DNA of 51,916 nt from CABZJG01 sp965659715 (GTDB lineage: Bacteria > Pseudomonadota > Alphaproteobacteria > Rhodobacterales > Rhodobacteraceae): NCBI GenBank assembly GCA_965659715.1, contig CBFHXE010000011.1, positions 1-51,916 on the forward strand. The letters run 5' to 3'. The number at the start of each line of letters is the position of its first letter. Position 1 is the stretch's first letter. Positions 16,250 to 25,269 of the stretch are shown piece by piece. A model generated the notes under the pieces. That model was given only the letters and a program-made list of their open reading frames with translations. It was not told the DNA's origin and made no database searches. Position numbers and translations under genes: made by a program.

Positions 16250-17410
16250 TTATCCGTTTTGCAGGATGGCAAAATAAAATCCATCACCATCAGCATTGGG
16301 TAGAAATTGCCTTGAGTGAACAAGAGACCACTGGCCATTCTTATTCAAAAATTGGCTAACTTGTTGCCCATTTTCTCGTTCAAGAACCGAGCAGGTTGCA
16401 TAGAACAACACGCCATCGGAGGCCGCGAGATCAGCCGCCTTTGAAAGGATATCGAGCTGCGTGGTCAAAAGATCGTCCAGCTGCTCTGTGTTTAGATTCC
16501 ATTTGCCGCTGGGATCCCGGCGCCACGCCCCACTGCCAGAGCAAGGCACATCACAAAAAACCAGACCGTATTTTGTTTGCTTAACCTGATCCGTAGTCTT
16601 GAGCACAATATCTGCTTGGGCGCGCTTGGCGCGAACAGGAAGGTCCTTCATGCGCGACGCCTGCGCATCATGGGCATGAACTTTCTTACCCAGCCAAGCA
16701 GCGAGCGCCAAAGCCTTGCCGCCGCCGCCGGCGCAATAATCAAGAACCGGACCCTTAATGTCTGATGTCAGGGCACAGACACTGGCTTGGCTAGAGGCAT
16801 CCTGCAACTCTACCAGCCCCTTCCTATAGCTGTCTGATTGGGCAACTTTTCGCGCGCCATCGATGACTTTAAGCGCGGTCGGTACGGAGGGATGGACTTC
16901 GGCATTTACTCCTTCATCACACAACTTTTGCAAGGCTGCTTCCCGCGTTATTCGGGCGATATTGACCCGAAGAAAAACCGGAGCTCGTTGGCGCAAATTA
17001 TCGGCCACCTGCACTGCGTGATTTGCTAAATCCTGACACCAAATGGGCCAGAGCCAATCCGGTATATCAAACTGTTCCGCCTCTGAGGTGAACTCGTTTG
17101 GCTCTTGTTCCTTGGCAGATAAAGTTTCGGGCGCGAACCGATCACCTGTAAATATGCTTTGGGGGTCACTACCGTGCTGGTGCAGTGCTGCAATCATAAT
17201 AGTGCGGCCGTTCATACCTCCGCCACGAGCTGCGTAAGACCGTAAATGGCGCAGCGCGTCATAGACATGATCGCGCACTGCTGCGCGATCACCAGATCCG
17301 GCGTATCGGCTGCGCCGTGCCCAGGCGGTCAAAGCAATCTCGCCGGACCGCCCGGTCAGAAAGTCGTCAATCACCTCAATGGCGGCCTGAACTCGGGCAG
17401 CAGGCGTCAT
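16250..17410 (-). CDS. rsmB: RsmB/NOP-family 16S rRNA m5C methyltransferase
   Basis: This SAM-dependent enzyme methylates a cytosine in rRNA. The C-terminal Rossmann domain has the SAM loop DYCAGGGGK (224-232). The two catalytic Cys are Cys290 in DVPCSGSGAWRRDP and Cys340 in ATCSVLERENG. An N-terminal NusB/PUA-like region fills residues 1-200. At 386 residues it is a little shorter than E. coli RsmB, as is normal for alphaproteobacterial members, so the exact rRNA position is not assured. It starts 3 bases after the guaB stop, so the two form an operon. Confidence 0.88.
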   Translation of the reverse strand: MTPAARVQAAIEVIDDFLTGRSGEIALTAWARRSRYAGSGDRAAVRDHVYDALRHLRSYAARGGGMNGRTIMIAALHQHGSDPQSIFTGDRFAPETLSAKEQEPNEFTSEAEQFDIPDWLWPIWCQDLANHAVQVADNLRQRAPVFLRVNIARITREAALQKLCDEGVNAEVHPSVPTALKVIDGARKVAQSDSYRKGLVELQDASSQASVCALTSDIKGPVLDYCAGGGGKALALAAWLGKKVHAHDAQASRMKDLPVRAKRAQADIVLKTTDQVKQTKYGLVFCDVPCSGSGAWRRDPSGKWNLNTEQLDDLLTTQLDILSKAADLAASDGVLFYATCSVLERENGQQVSQFLNKNGQWSLVHSRQFLPNADGDGFYFAILQNG

Positions 17411-17413
17411 GGC

Positions 17414-18862
17414 CTACATAATCCGGTAGTTGGGGCTTTCGCGGGTGATCTGTACATCATGCACGTGGCTTTCTTTCAAACCCGCGCCGGTGATTTTTAC
17501 AAATGAACAGTTAGTACGCATCGCATCAATCGTTGCACAGCCAGTATAACCCATTGCGGCCCGCAGCCCGCCGACCATTTGGTGAACGACCGTACTGGCT
17601 GACCCTTTATAAGGCACCTGCCCTTCAATGCCCTCGGGCACCAATTTGTCACCCGCCACATCTTTTTGAAAATACCGGTCGGCAGAGCCCCGCGCCATCG
17701 CCCCTAGCGATCCCATGCCGCGATAAGATTTAAACGAGCGGCCTTGATACAAAACAACCTCGCCGGGGCTTTCGTCGGTACCGGCAACCATTGATCCAAC
17801 CATGGCGCAGGATGCACCAGCGGCGATTGCTTTTGCAAAATCACCCGAAAACTTAATGCCGCCGTCGGCAATAACCGGCTTGTTGCCGGCCGCCCCTGCA
17901 CAGTCCATAATTGCTGTCAGCTGCGGCACGCCAACCCCGGCCACCATCCGCGTTGTACAAATCGACCCTGGCCCGATGCCCACTTTAACCGCATCAGCGC
18001 CTGCGCCAATCAGCGCCCGTGTGGCTTCCGCAGTGGCGACATTGCCCGCGACAACTTGCACCTTATTAGACAGCTTTTTGATCCGCTCAACAGCAACAGC
18101 GACACCATCAGAGTGACCATGCGCCGTATCGACCACCACTATATCAACGCCAGAATCAATCAAGGCTTCACTTCGGGCAAATCCGGCGTCTCCTACAGTT
18201 GATGCCGCCGCAACACGTAACCGTCCCAGATCATCTTTGCATGCAGTTGGGTTCAACACTGCCTGCTCTGTATCTTTTAGCGTCAGCAGGCCGGTCAATT
18301 TGCCCGATTGATCCGTTACCAACAGCTTTTCAATCCGCCGCGCTTTCATCAGGCTAATCGCCTCTTGGCGGTCTGCCGGCTCGTGCAGAATTGCCAGATT
18401 ATCCGCACTCATCATCACCCTGACCGGGGTCTTGTCATCGCTTGCAAAGCGCATATCGCGATTGGTCACGATGCCCACAACACGCCCGTCACTATCCACA
18501 ACTGGAAAACCGGTCACATTATACCGTTCTTGCAATGCTTTTGCATCTGCCAGCGTTTGATCAGGCCTCAAGGTAATCGGATTATAGACTATGCCACTTT
18601 CAAACCGCTTGACGCGGCGTACCTCGCGGGACTGCGCTTCAATATCAAGGTTGCGATGAATAACCCCCATGCCACCGGCTTGGGCCATGGTAATGGCCAT
18701 TTGGGCCTCGGTGACGGTATCCATTGCTGAACTGAGCAGTGGGATGTTCAGCGAAATGCTTTGGGTCACATTTGTACGGGTATCAGCTGTGGTGGGCAAA
18801 ACATCCGAAGCGGCTGGCACCAGCAACACATCATCAAAAGTAAGAGCCTCGCGAATCTGCAT
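17414..18862 (-). CDS. guaB: Inosine-5'-monophosphate dehydrogenase
   Basis: GuaB oxidises IMP to XMP with NAD+, the first step to GMP. The 482-residue protein has the N-terminal barrel start (LTFDDVLLVPAASDVLP), two CBS domains (~92-205), and the active-site loop GIGPGSICTTR with catalytic Cys302. The GGIKFSGD phosphate loop and the YRGMGSLGAM flap region are also present. ATG 18862 follows GAGGA by 7 bases and is preferred over the TTG at 18865. It is upstream of, and nearly touching, rsmB. Confidence 0.97.
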   Translation of the reverse strand: MQIREALTFDDVLLVPAASDVLPTTADTRTNVTQSISLNIPLLSSAMDTVTEAQMAITMAQAGGMGVIHRNLDIEAQSREVRRVKRFESGIVYNPITLRPDQTLADAKALQERYNVTGFPVVDSDGRVVGIVTNRDMRFASDDKTPVRVMMSADNLAILHEPADRQEAISLMKARRIEKLLVTDQSGKLTGLLTLKDTEQAVLNPTACKDDLGRLRVAAASTVGDAGFARSEALIDSGVDIVVVDTAHGHSDGVAVAVERIKKLSNKVQVVAGNVATAEATRALIGAGADAVKVGIGPGSICTTRMVAGVGVPQLTAIMDCAGAAGNKPVIADGGIKFSGDFAKAIAAGASCAMVGSMVAGTDESPGEVVLYQGRSFKSYRGMGSLGAMARGSADRYFQKDVAGDKLVPEGIEGQVPYKGSASTVVHQMVGGLRAAMGYTGCATIDAMRTNCSFVKITGAGLKESHVHDVQITRESPNYRIM

Positions 18863-19039
18863 CAATCTATCCTCATGGCAGGGAACACTTGGCAGTTTCC
18901 TATTTCACGGTTATAGCAAAAAGAAAAGAGGCAATAGAGCCCTAAATGCGGATTTATACTTTGCGCCAAGTCGGCGCTTGCGCTTAAAAGGCGCAACCCC
19001 CATTGTGACGCAAGCACTCTTAAGGCAAGGGAACACAGT

Positions 19040-20002
19040 ATGAGCGAACACGGCTACTCAAAAGGGCGTCTGGATTTGCCATTCGTGGGTATATCGACCT
19101 TCGGCAAGCGGCCTTATGTGGCTGACTGGTCTGCTCTTGAAGCAGATGTGGCCGTTCTTGGCGCGCCGTTTGACGGCGGCACCCAATGGCGCGCAGGCGC
19201 TCGGTTTGGACCACGCGGTGTCCGCGAGGCTTCAACGCTGTTTAGTTTCGGCCATGCTGGAGCCTATGATCACGAAGATGATGCCACCTATTTGCCCGGC
19301 GAGGTACGCATTGTTGATATGGGCGATGCGGATATAGTCCATACCGACACCCTTAAAAGCCATGCCAATATTGAAACCGGCGTGCGCGCTGCTTTCGCGG
19401 CAGGTGCGTTGCCGGTTGTTATTGGCGGAGACCATTCGGTGAATATCCCATGCATAAATGCGTTTGATGGCCATGAAACGTTCCATATTCTGCAAATAGA
19501 CGCACATCTTGATTTTGTTGACGAACGGCACGGGGTGCGCTTTGGCCATGGCAATCCAATGCGCCGAGCGGCAGAAAAGCCCTATGTATCCGGACTTACC
19601 CAAGTTGGCATTCGCAATGTTAGCTCGACCGCAAAAGAAGGCTATGAAGACGCACGAAAGATGGGATCGGATATTCTATCTGTGCGCCAAGCGCGTCAAC
19701 TGGGACCATTGGGCGTCGCCGAGCGGTTGCCAAAAGCGGCCAAAATATACCTCACCGTTGATATTGATGCCTTTTGCCCCTCTATTGCAGCGGGAACCGG
19801 CACCCCCAGCCATGGGGGATTTCTGTATTATGAGGTGCTAGAAATTCTGCAGCATGTCAGCCAACGCCATGAAATTATCGGAATCGACCTTGTTGAAGTT
19901 GCCCCTGATTACGACCAAAGCGGATCAACCAGTATCCTTGCAGCACAACTTTTGCTCAATACGCTCGGATTTATTTTTCACAACAGACCCAAGCAGAAAT
20001 AA
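19040..20002 (+). CDS. speB: Agmatinase-type ureohydrolase (guanidino hydrolase)
   Basis: The 320-residue protein is an arginase/agmatinase-family dimanganese enzyme. Metal ligands are all present: His132 in GGDHS, Asp154/His156/Asp158 in DAHLDFVD, and Asp241/Asp243 in DIDAFCPS. The AAGTGTP motif follows. Agmatine to putrescine plus urea is the default reaction. However, the family also includes guanidinobutyrase and other guanidino-acid hydrolases, and the specificity loop (FGHGNPMRRA) cannot be resolved by eye. It precedes the corrinoid activator by ~100 bases on the same strand. Confidence 0.88.
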   Translation: MSEHGYSKGRLDLPFVGISTFGKRPYVADWSALEADVAVLGAPFDGGTQWRAGARFGPRGVREASTLFSFGHAGAYDHEDDATYLPGEVRIVDMGDADIVHTDTLKSHANIETGVRAAFAAGALPVVIGGDHSVNIPCINAFDGHETFHILQIDAHLDFVDERHGVRFGHGNPMRRAAEKPYVSGLTQVGIRNVSSTAKEGYEDARKMGSDILSVRQARQLGPLGVAERLPKAAKIYLTVDIDAFCPSIAAGTGTPSHGGFLYYEVLEILQHVSQRHEIIGIDLVEVAPDYDQSGSTSILAAQLLLNTLGFIFHNRPKQK

Positions 20003-20108
20003 AGAATGCCGCCATTGGTCATTTTTGTGACGCTTGCGGTCTTTCCTTACAGCCGATACACCCTATGCTTTGCCCTCTAATCTGGGCTTTATTCAAAAGG
20101 CGCTAAAT

Positions 20109-22151
20109 ATGAGCCAAAATCCTCTTGTGGTGTTTACCCCATCGGGAAAACGCGGGCATTTTCCAAAAGGCACGCTCGTTCTAACGGCCGCGCGCCAGCT
20201 TGGCGTTGATCTGGACAGCGTTTGCGGCGGACGCGGTATCTGCAGCAAGTGCCAGATAACCCCGTCCTACGGCGAATTTCCAAAACACGGGGTTATGGCG
20301 GTGGACGGCGCGCTGTCTGACTGGAATGCCGTTGAGCAGCGCTATGATGACAAACGCGGGCTGACCAAAGGTCGGCGCCTGGGATGTCAGGCAAAAATCG
20401 AGGGGGACATAGTTATCGATGTTCCTGCAGAAAGCCAAGTGCACAAACAAGTTGTGCGCAAAGCCGCCAGCGACCGGGTGATTGAAATGGATCCGCCGAC
20501 AAAGCTCTATTTTGTCGAGGTGGCCGAACCGGATATGCATGAGCCAAGCGGTGATCTTGAGCGTTTAAATGAAGCATTGAAATCCCAATGGGGCCTAAAG
20601 GATGTTTCGGCTGATCTACGGGTGATGAGAAAATTACAGCCAGCGCTACGCAAAGGAAAGTGGCAGATCACAGCCGCTGTATTCCAAGATCATAAAGCCG
20701 GAAAGGGCCGTATTCTAGAGGTCTGGCCGGGGCTGCACGAAGATGGAATTTTCGGGCTGGCAATAGACCTTGGCTCAACCACAATTGCAGCCCATTTAAC
20801 AGATTTGCGCAGTGGCGCAGTGGTTTCCAGTTCTGGCTTAATGAACCCGCAAATCCGCTTTGGTGAAGATCTGATGAGCCGCGTGAGCTATGCGATGATG
20901 AACCCCGGCGGCGACCTTGAAATGACGGCTGCCGTCCGCGAGGCTATGAACACCCTGATTGCAGAGATCGCGAACGAAGCTGGGATCGACAGGGATCTGA
21001 TTGTTGAGATTGTCTTTGTCTGCAATCCGGTGATGCATCACCTTCTGCTTGGCATTGATCCGGTTGAACTTGGACAGGCACCCTTTGCCTTGGCCACGTC
21101 TGAGGCTTTAAACTTGGCGGTGCAAGAGCTTGATATTACATCCACAAACGGGTCCGCGCGGGTCTTTATCCTGCCTTGTATTGCAGGCCATGTTGGCGCA
21201 GATGCGGCTGCGGTTGCGCTTTCTGAAGAGCCCGGGCAATCGGAAGATTTGGTTTTGGTGGTTGATGTGGGAACCAATGCAGAGATTTTGCTTGGCGATC
21301 AAACGCGGGTCTTGGCCTGCTCATCCCCGACAGGACCGGCGTTTGAGGGCGCGCAGATCAGTTCAGGCCAGCGCGCAGCCCCAGGCGCTATTGAAAAAAT
21401 TAAGATTGATCCGGTGAGCAAAAATCCACGGTTCCGCGTTATCGGCTGCGATTTGTGGTCTGATAAACCCGGTTTTGACAGTGCTACATCAGCTTCGGGC
21501 ATTACCGGCATTTGCGGTTCTGGCATTATCGAAGCGGTGGCAGAATTGCGCATGGCTGGCTTGATGGATGATAGTGGTTTGCTGGGCTCAGCCGACGCGA
21601 CAGGCACGCCGCGGATGATCCCGGATGGCCGCACCCATAGCTATGTTATTCACGATGCAAGCGCCACCGGCGGGCCCATAATTTCAGTAACACAAGGCGA
21701 CATCCGCGCCATCCAACTTGCCAAATCGGCGCTCTATGCCGGCGCGCGGCTATTGATGGATGAAATGGGCGTCGATAAAGTTGATCGGGTGGTATTGGCC
21801 GGCGCTTTCGGCGCGCATATTTCCAGCAAACACGCCATGGTTCTAGGAATGATCCCTGATGTGCCTTTGGATAAGGTTTTTTCTGCGGGCAATGCTGCTG
21901 GTACCGGCGCACGCATTGCGCTGTGCAATAAAAAGGCCCGCGCTGATATCGAGCGCATTGTGCGCGAAATCGTCAAGGTTGAAACTGCTATCGAGCCGAA
22001 ATTTCAAGAGCACTTTGTGGCGGCCAATGCGATCCCGCATAAAACCGACGCGTTTGAAGAACTTGCTAAAATTGTAAGCCTTCCGGCGGTCTCGTTCAAC
22101 ACGGGGGCAGAGAGCAGCAAGGGGGGCCGCAGACGGCGGCGGCGGGGTTAG
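20109..22151 (+). CDS. RACo-like corrinoid-reductive activator (2Fe-2S plus ASKHA domains)
   Basis: This 680-residue protein matches ATP-dependent activators that reduce inactive Co(II) corrinoid proteins. An N-terminal 2Fe-2S ferredoxin domain has Cys39, Cys45, Cys48 and Cys93 (C-x5-C-x2-C ... C). The large ASKHA ATPase follows, with GLAIDLGSTT, VVDVGTNAEILLG, ITGICGSGIIEAV and VLAGAFGAH. An N-terminal 2Fe-2S rather than a C-terminal 4Fe-4S pair makes it RACo-like, not RamA-like. The start ATG 20109 is chosen over 20034 because the ferredoxin begins there. The Arg-rich tail (GGRRRRRRG) is unusual. Its natural partner would be a corrinoid protein serving an MttB homologue such as the gene at 5.7 kb; none is in the window. 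Confidence 0.87.
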   Translation: MSQNPLVVFTPSGKRGHFPKGTLVLTAARQLGVDLDSVCGGRGICSKCQITPSYGEFPKHGVMAVDGALSDWNAVEQRYDDKRGLTKGRRLGCQAKIEGDIVIDVPAESQVHKQVVRKAASDRVIEMDPPTKLYFVEVAEPDMHEPSGDLERLNEALKSQWGLKDVSADLRVMRKLQPALRKGKWQITAAVFQDHKAGKGRILEVWPGLHEDGIFGLAIDLGSTTIAAHLTDLRSGAVVSSSGLMNPQIRFGEDLMSRVSYAMMNPGGDLEMTAAVREAMNTLIAEIANEAGIDRDLIVEIVFVCNPVMHHLLLGIDPVELGQAPFALATSEALNLAVQELDITSTNGSARVFILPCIAGHVGADAAAVALSEEPGQSEDLVLVVDVGTNAEILLGDQTRVLACSSPTGPAFEGAQISSGQRAAPGAIEKIKIDPVSKNPRFRVIGCDLWSDKPGFDSATSASGITGICGSGIIEAVAELRMAGLMDDSGLLGSADATGTPRMIPDGRTHSYVIHDASATGGPIISVTQGDIRAIQLAKSALYAGARLLMDEMGVDKVDRVVLAGAFGAHISSKHAMVLGMIPDVPLDKVFSAGNAAGTGARIALCNKKARADIERIVREIVKVETAIEPKFQEHFVAANAIPHKTDAFEELAKIVSLPAVSFNTGAESSKGGRRRRRRG

Positions 22152-22163
22152 CCAAGAACGACG

Positions 22164-23684
22164 CTACAACAGTTCTTTGCGCAACACCTCGGCATAGGCG
22201 CGATAGGTCGATTGCTTTTCCGGATCAAACCTGTCCCAGGTTCGATAGATATTTCCCAAACGAGGATTGCCGCGCAGCTTATCTGAATTTCGATCCAGAA
22301 AATCCCAGTAAAAGGTATTAAACGGACAGGACCCCGGACCAGTTTTTTCTTTGACATTATAATGACAGGACGCGCAGTAGTCTGACATTTTATTGATGTA
22401 ATTGCCACTTGAAGCATAGGGTTTTGAAGCCACCACGCCGCCATCTGCAAATTGGCTCATGCCCATTGTGTTTGGCAACTCAACCCATTCAATGGCATCT
22501 GCATAGACGGCCAAGTACCATTCATGCACCTGAACCGGATCAATGCCTGCGATCAAAGCAAAGTTTCCGGTCACCATGAGCCTCTGGATGTGATGCGCAT
22601 AGGCCGTTTCTCGGGTCTGGGTCACGGCTTGCCGCACACATTCCATTTTGGTTTCACCCGTCCAGAAAAAGGATGGCAGATTATAATGAGCATCTAGAAA
22701 ATTTTCGGATTTGAATTCCGGCATGCGCAGCCAGTAAATGCCGCGCATATATTCGCGCCACCCCAACACTTGGCGCAAATAGCCCTCTACAGAGTTCAAA
22801 GGGGCAGCACCCTCAACATAGGCTTGAACGACTTGGCGGCATACTTCATTTGGCTCTAACAGTCCGGTGTTGAGATAAAGCGAAATCAAGCTGTGATACA
22901 GGTAATTTTCATCGCGCAGCATCGCATCTTGGTAAGTTCCAAAATCAGCAAGGGAATACTGGACAAAATGCTCAAGAGCCTGCCGAGCCTGAGCGCGCGT
23001 GACGGCAAATTCAAACGGTTCAAGGTCGCCAAAATGTTCTGAGAAATGCGCATCAACATATGACAAAACAGCTTTGGTTTCGGCATCGGGAGCAAAAAGG
23101 AGTGGGCCAGGAAATGTCAGCCCTTTGGGGGCTTTTTTCCGGTTGTCATGATCAAAATTCCACTGCCAGCCAACCGGGTCTTCCCCCTCCATTAAGTAGC
23201 CAGTTTTTCTGCGCATTATCCGATAGAAGTTTTCCATTCTAAGCTGCCGCCTGCCCTGTGCCCATTGTTCAAATTCGGAGCGGCTGCAGAAAAAGCGCTC
23301 ATCCCGACGTATCTCGAATGGGATTTCCAGCGTGTTTGAAAGATCCGCATATAATTGCGCAACACGCCACTCGCCAGGTTCAATACCGACCACCACATCC
23401 GGGCAGCATTCAGCTACATGGTTTTTAATTTCTTTGCTTAAATCGCCCTTATTGCCTGCTGCATCAATTTTCGTGTATAAAACCGTCCAGCCATCCGCCC
23501 TTAACTCTTCCGCAAAGTGCCGCATGGCTGCAAAGTGATACGCGATCTTTTTTTTATGATGGGCAACATAGGTGGCCTCACTGACCACTTCGGCCATCAT
23601 AATATGATCTGTTTTACGATCTGCAAAATTTAGCAAGGATGGGGAAAGTTGATCCCCAAGCAAGACAATTAATCGCTTCTTCAT
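22164..23684 (-). CDS. Iron-sulfur (6-4) photolyase/cryptochrome, PhrB/CryB class
   Basis: This 506-residue flavoprotein belongs to the FeS-BCP group of DNA photolyases and cryptochromes. The four cluster Cys are Cys349, Cys437, Cys440 and Cys453, essentially the spacing of the characterised PhrB. A His-His pair follows in TAYAHHIQRLM, also conserved in that group, and the FAD-domain GNPRLGNIYRTW closes the protein. ATG 23684 is preferred over a TTG at 23699 with no ribosome site. Whether it repairs 6-4 photoproducts or signals like CryB cannot be told. It lies 21 bases behind a TPR protein in one operon and converges with the activator gene with a 12-base gap. Confidence 0.92.
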   Translation of the reverse strand: MKKRLIVLLGDQLSPSLLNFADRKTDHIMMAEVVSEATYVAHHKKKIAYHFAAMRHFAEELRADGWTVLYTKIDAAGNKGDLSKEIKNHVAECCPDVVVGIEPGEWRVAQLYADLSNTLEIPFEIRRDERFFCSRSEFEQWAQGRRQLRMENFYRIMRRKTGYLMEGEDPVGWQWNFDHDNRKKAPKGLTFPGPLLFAPDAETKAVLSYVDAHFSEHFGDLEPFEFAVTRAQARQALEHFVQYSLADFGTYQDAMLRDENYLYHSLISLYLNTGLLEPNEVCRQVVQAYVEGAAPLNSVEGYLRQVLGWREYMRGIYWLRMPEFKSENFLDAHYNLPSFFWTGETKMECVRQAVTQTRETAYAHHIQRLMVTGNFALIAGIDPVQVHEWYLAVYADAIEWVELPNTMGMSQFADGGVVASKPYASSGNYINKMSDYCASCHYNVKEKTGPGSCPFNTFYWDFLDRNSDKLRGNPRLGNIYRTWDRFDPEKQSTYRAYAEVLRKELL

Positions 23685-23705
23685 AGCAAATCGGCCCAAG
23701 TAATT

Positions 23706-24143
23706 TTATTGTAGCGCTTTTCCGATCGCTTTTCGTAATGCTTTGGTTTCATCACACTCTGAGCCACAATACTGCATAAGCTTGGATAAGTTTGCTTGCG
23801 CTTTTTTGAATTGGCCCCGTTCAAGAAACAGCTCGCCTTGATATTCCAACGCCCCGAGATGACGCGGGTTTAGTGCCAAAGCCTGTTCGTAATGTTGCCC
23901 TGCTAAATCAAATTTACCCTGTTTGCGTGCACTAAAACCAAGCAGATTTTGCCGATCATCTTCAGATGCCCCGTCAATACTCGCAAGTTTTTCATAGGCA
24001 TCAGCATAACGCCTTTGCTTGAGCAATTGCTCCGCTGGTTGCAGGACACTTACAGTAGAACTGGAGTAATCAGAACTCCCAACTGCACCGGCAGTTGTTA
24101 CAAACGACATCATCGCTGCCGCCATCCAAATAACTTTCAACAT
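23706..24143 (-). CDS. Exported tetratricopeptide-repeat protein
   Basis: The 145-residue product has a signal peptide (first ~20 residues, MLKVIWMAAAMMSF...AGA), followed by two to three TPR units (KQRRYADAYEKLASIDGA; KFDLAGQHYEQALALNP; GALEYQGELFLERGQFKKA). Two Cys near the C-terminus (YCGSEC) could form a disulfide. ATG 24143, five bases after GAGG, is preferred over a GTG at 24149. It is the first gene of a two-gene unit with the photolyase. Its role is probably a periplasmic scaffold; no partner can be named. Confidence 0.82.
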   Translation of the reverse strand: MLKVIWMAAAMMSFVTTAGAVGSSDYSSSTVSVLQPAEQLLKQRRYADAYEKLASIDGASEDDRQNLLGFSARKQGKFDLAGQHYEQALALNPRHLGALEYQGELFLERGQFKKAQANLSKLMQYCGSECDETKALRKAIGKALQ

Positions 24144-24328
24144 GATCACCTCATCAACACTTTCTTAGGAGGGAAGAGGTAATTTTAACGGCCCAAACGT
24201 CAAGGTCGCCAGCCCAAAGATGGAAAATTGGTGTTTGGTAAACTCTTCAAGATGTGCATGCAGCAGGCAATTCCTGACAATTTAAGAGATATTTTTTGAC
24301 CTTTTGCTCACAATTATAGCAATGTTCC

Positions 24329-24355
24329 ATTATTTAAATATGTGTTTTAAATAAT
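24329..24355. promoter_or_regulatory. AT-only 10-bp dyad upstream of the 24.4 kb gene
   Basis: ATTATTTAAA (24329-24338) and TTTAAATAAT (24346-24355) are perfect inverted repeats around TATGTGT. The dyad lies about 70 bases upstream of the next start codon, in a very AT-rich divergent intergenic region. It could be an operator or a DNA-bending element; the hairpin would be weak as RNA. Confidence 0.35.
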
Positions 24356-24423
24356 TATTACATTTTTAGGTCAAAGTAATTATATCTAAAAATATTGAAA
24401 CAAAATAAAAATGGGAGAGGAAT

Positions 24424-25044
24424 ATGTCTGAAAATTTTGTCACCGTTACCGCAGCAAACTGTCCGGCCGAAAATCGCTCTGCTGCACTTGAGCAAATGGC
24501 AAGCGTTGCCGAAGATGCAAAATCAGCCGGGGCCAGCCGCGTCACCTATGGGGTCACCTTAAGCGGGCTCAATCCCGGCGCTTTGGTTTTCATTCAATTT
24601 TTTGATAGCCTGTCGGGTTTTCAAAATGTCATGGGAGCGTTTGCAAATTCCTCGGCTTATGCCGGCATCTTAAACCTTGGGGTCGAGGTCTATTTACGAA
24701 ACATAGCTAAATTGAGTGATGTCGCGTATACGCCAAAGTTAGACCCAAGACCAAATTATCTGGTGATGACCAAAGGTAAATCTTCGACGTCGAACTCCGA
24801 ACTTACATCTATGATGCAAGAGTGCACAGGTATTTTTGCGCAGAGCGGCGCTCAGACGTTTCGGTTTGGACAAATTTTAACAGGCGACAACCCCGGCCAG
24901 TATTTGTTGGGTATCACCTATCCGTCTATGGACGCCATTCAAAAAGCCTATGATGCGCTGCCGTCAAACCCAGCGGTGCAAAGGGTCTATTCAGCAATTG
25001 ATGTCAATATGCGCTCAATTATTCAAATTCACGGAATGGCTTAA
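24424..25044 (+). CDS. Hypothetical protein with two tandem related halves
   Basis: The 206-residue soluble protein begins at ATG 24424 after a strong GGGAGAGGA. I do not recognise a named family with certainty. The two halves resemble each other: residues ~40-95 (GVTLSGLNPGALVFIQFFDS) and ~147-200 (GQILTGDNPGQYLLGITYPS) share G-x-x-L-[ST]-G-x-N-P-G and the same predicted strand-helix order. This suggests a fused dimeric alpha-beta-barrel (ferredoxin-like) duplication. No signal peptide or metal motif is evident. It is monocistronic, with a strong terminator 20 bases downstream. Confidence 0.7.
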   Translation: MSENFVTVTAANCPAENRSAALEQMASVAEDAKSAGASRVTYGVTLSGLNPGALVFIQFFDSLSGFQNVMGAFANSSAYAGILNLGVEVYLRNIAKLSDVAYTPKLDPRPNYLVMTKGKSSTSNSELTSMMQECTGIFAQSGAQTFRFGQILTGDNPGQYLLGITYPSMDAIQKAYDALPSNPAVQRVYSAIDVNMRSIIQIHGMA

Positions 25045-25063
25045 AAAGTTCAGGACGATATCA

Positions 25064-25110
25064 AAATCAAGAGCCGTATTCGCCTTGGCTCTTGATTTCA
25101 TATTTTAATT
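25064..25110 (+). terminator. Strong intrinsic terminator
   Basis: AAATCAAGAGCC (25064-25075) pairs perfectly over 12 bases with GGCTCTTGATTT (25087-25098) around an 11-base loop. CATATTTTAATTT follows. It ends the preceding gene. Confidence 0.88.
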
Positions 25111-25199
25111 TAAAATTACCAACCGCTTCGCAATTTTTGTTTTTTAGGCTGTAGTGAGCTCATATAATCGCCCCTTTAAATTTGTTTTATACTTCTTTT

Positions 25200-25254
25200 T
25201 TGTCAAACAGGATTGTTTTTATATACTATAATGTGATTTTATGCCCAAAATCAC
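25200..25254 (+). promoter_or_regulatory. Promoter with dyad at the predicted start point
   Basis: TTGTCA at 25200-25205 is followed 16 bases later by TATACT (25222-25227), overlapping a perfect TATAAT (25227-25232). Immediately after it, GTGATTTT (25233-25240) and AAAATCAC (25247-25254) form a perfect 8-base inverted repeat spaced by 6. It sits where transcription should begin, so it may be an operator or a 5' UTR hairpin. Confidence 0.5.
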
Positions 25255-25269
25255 TTCAGAGGTTGTTTT

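Noticed and set aside
20034..20108. Upstream extension of the corrinoid activator
   Set aside because: The extra 25 residues precede the ferredoxin domain without conserved features; ATG 20109 gives the usual N-terminus.
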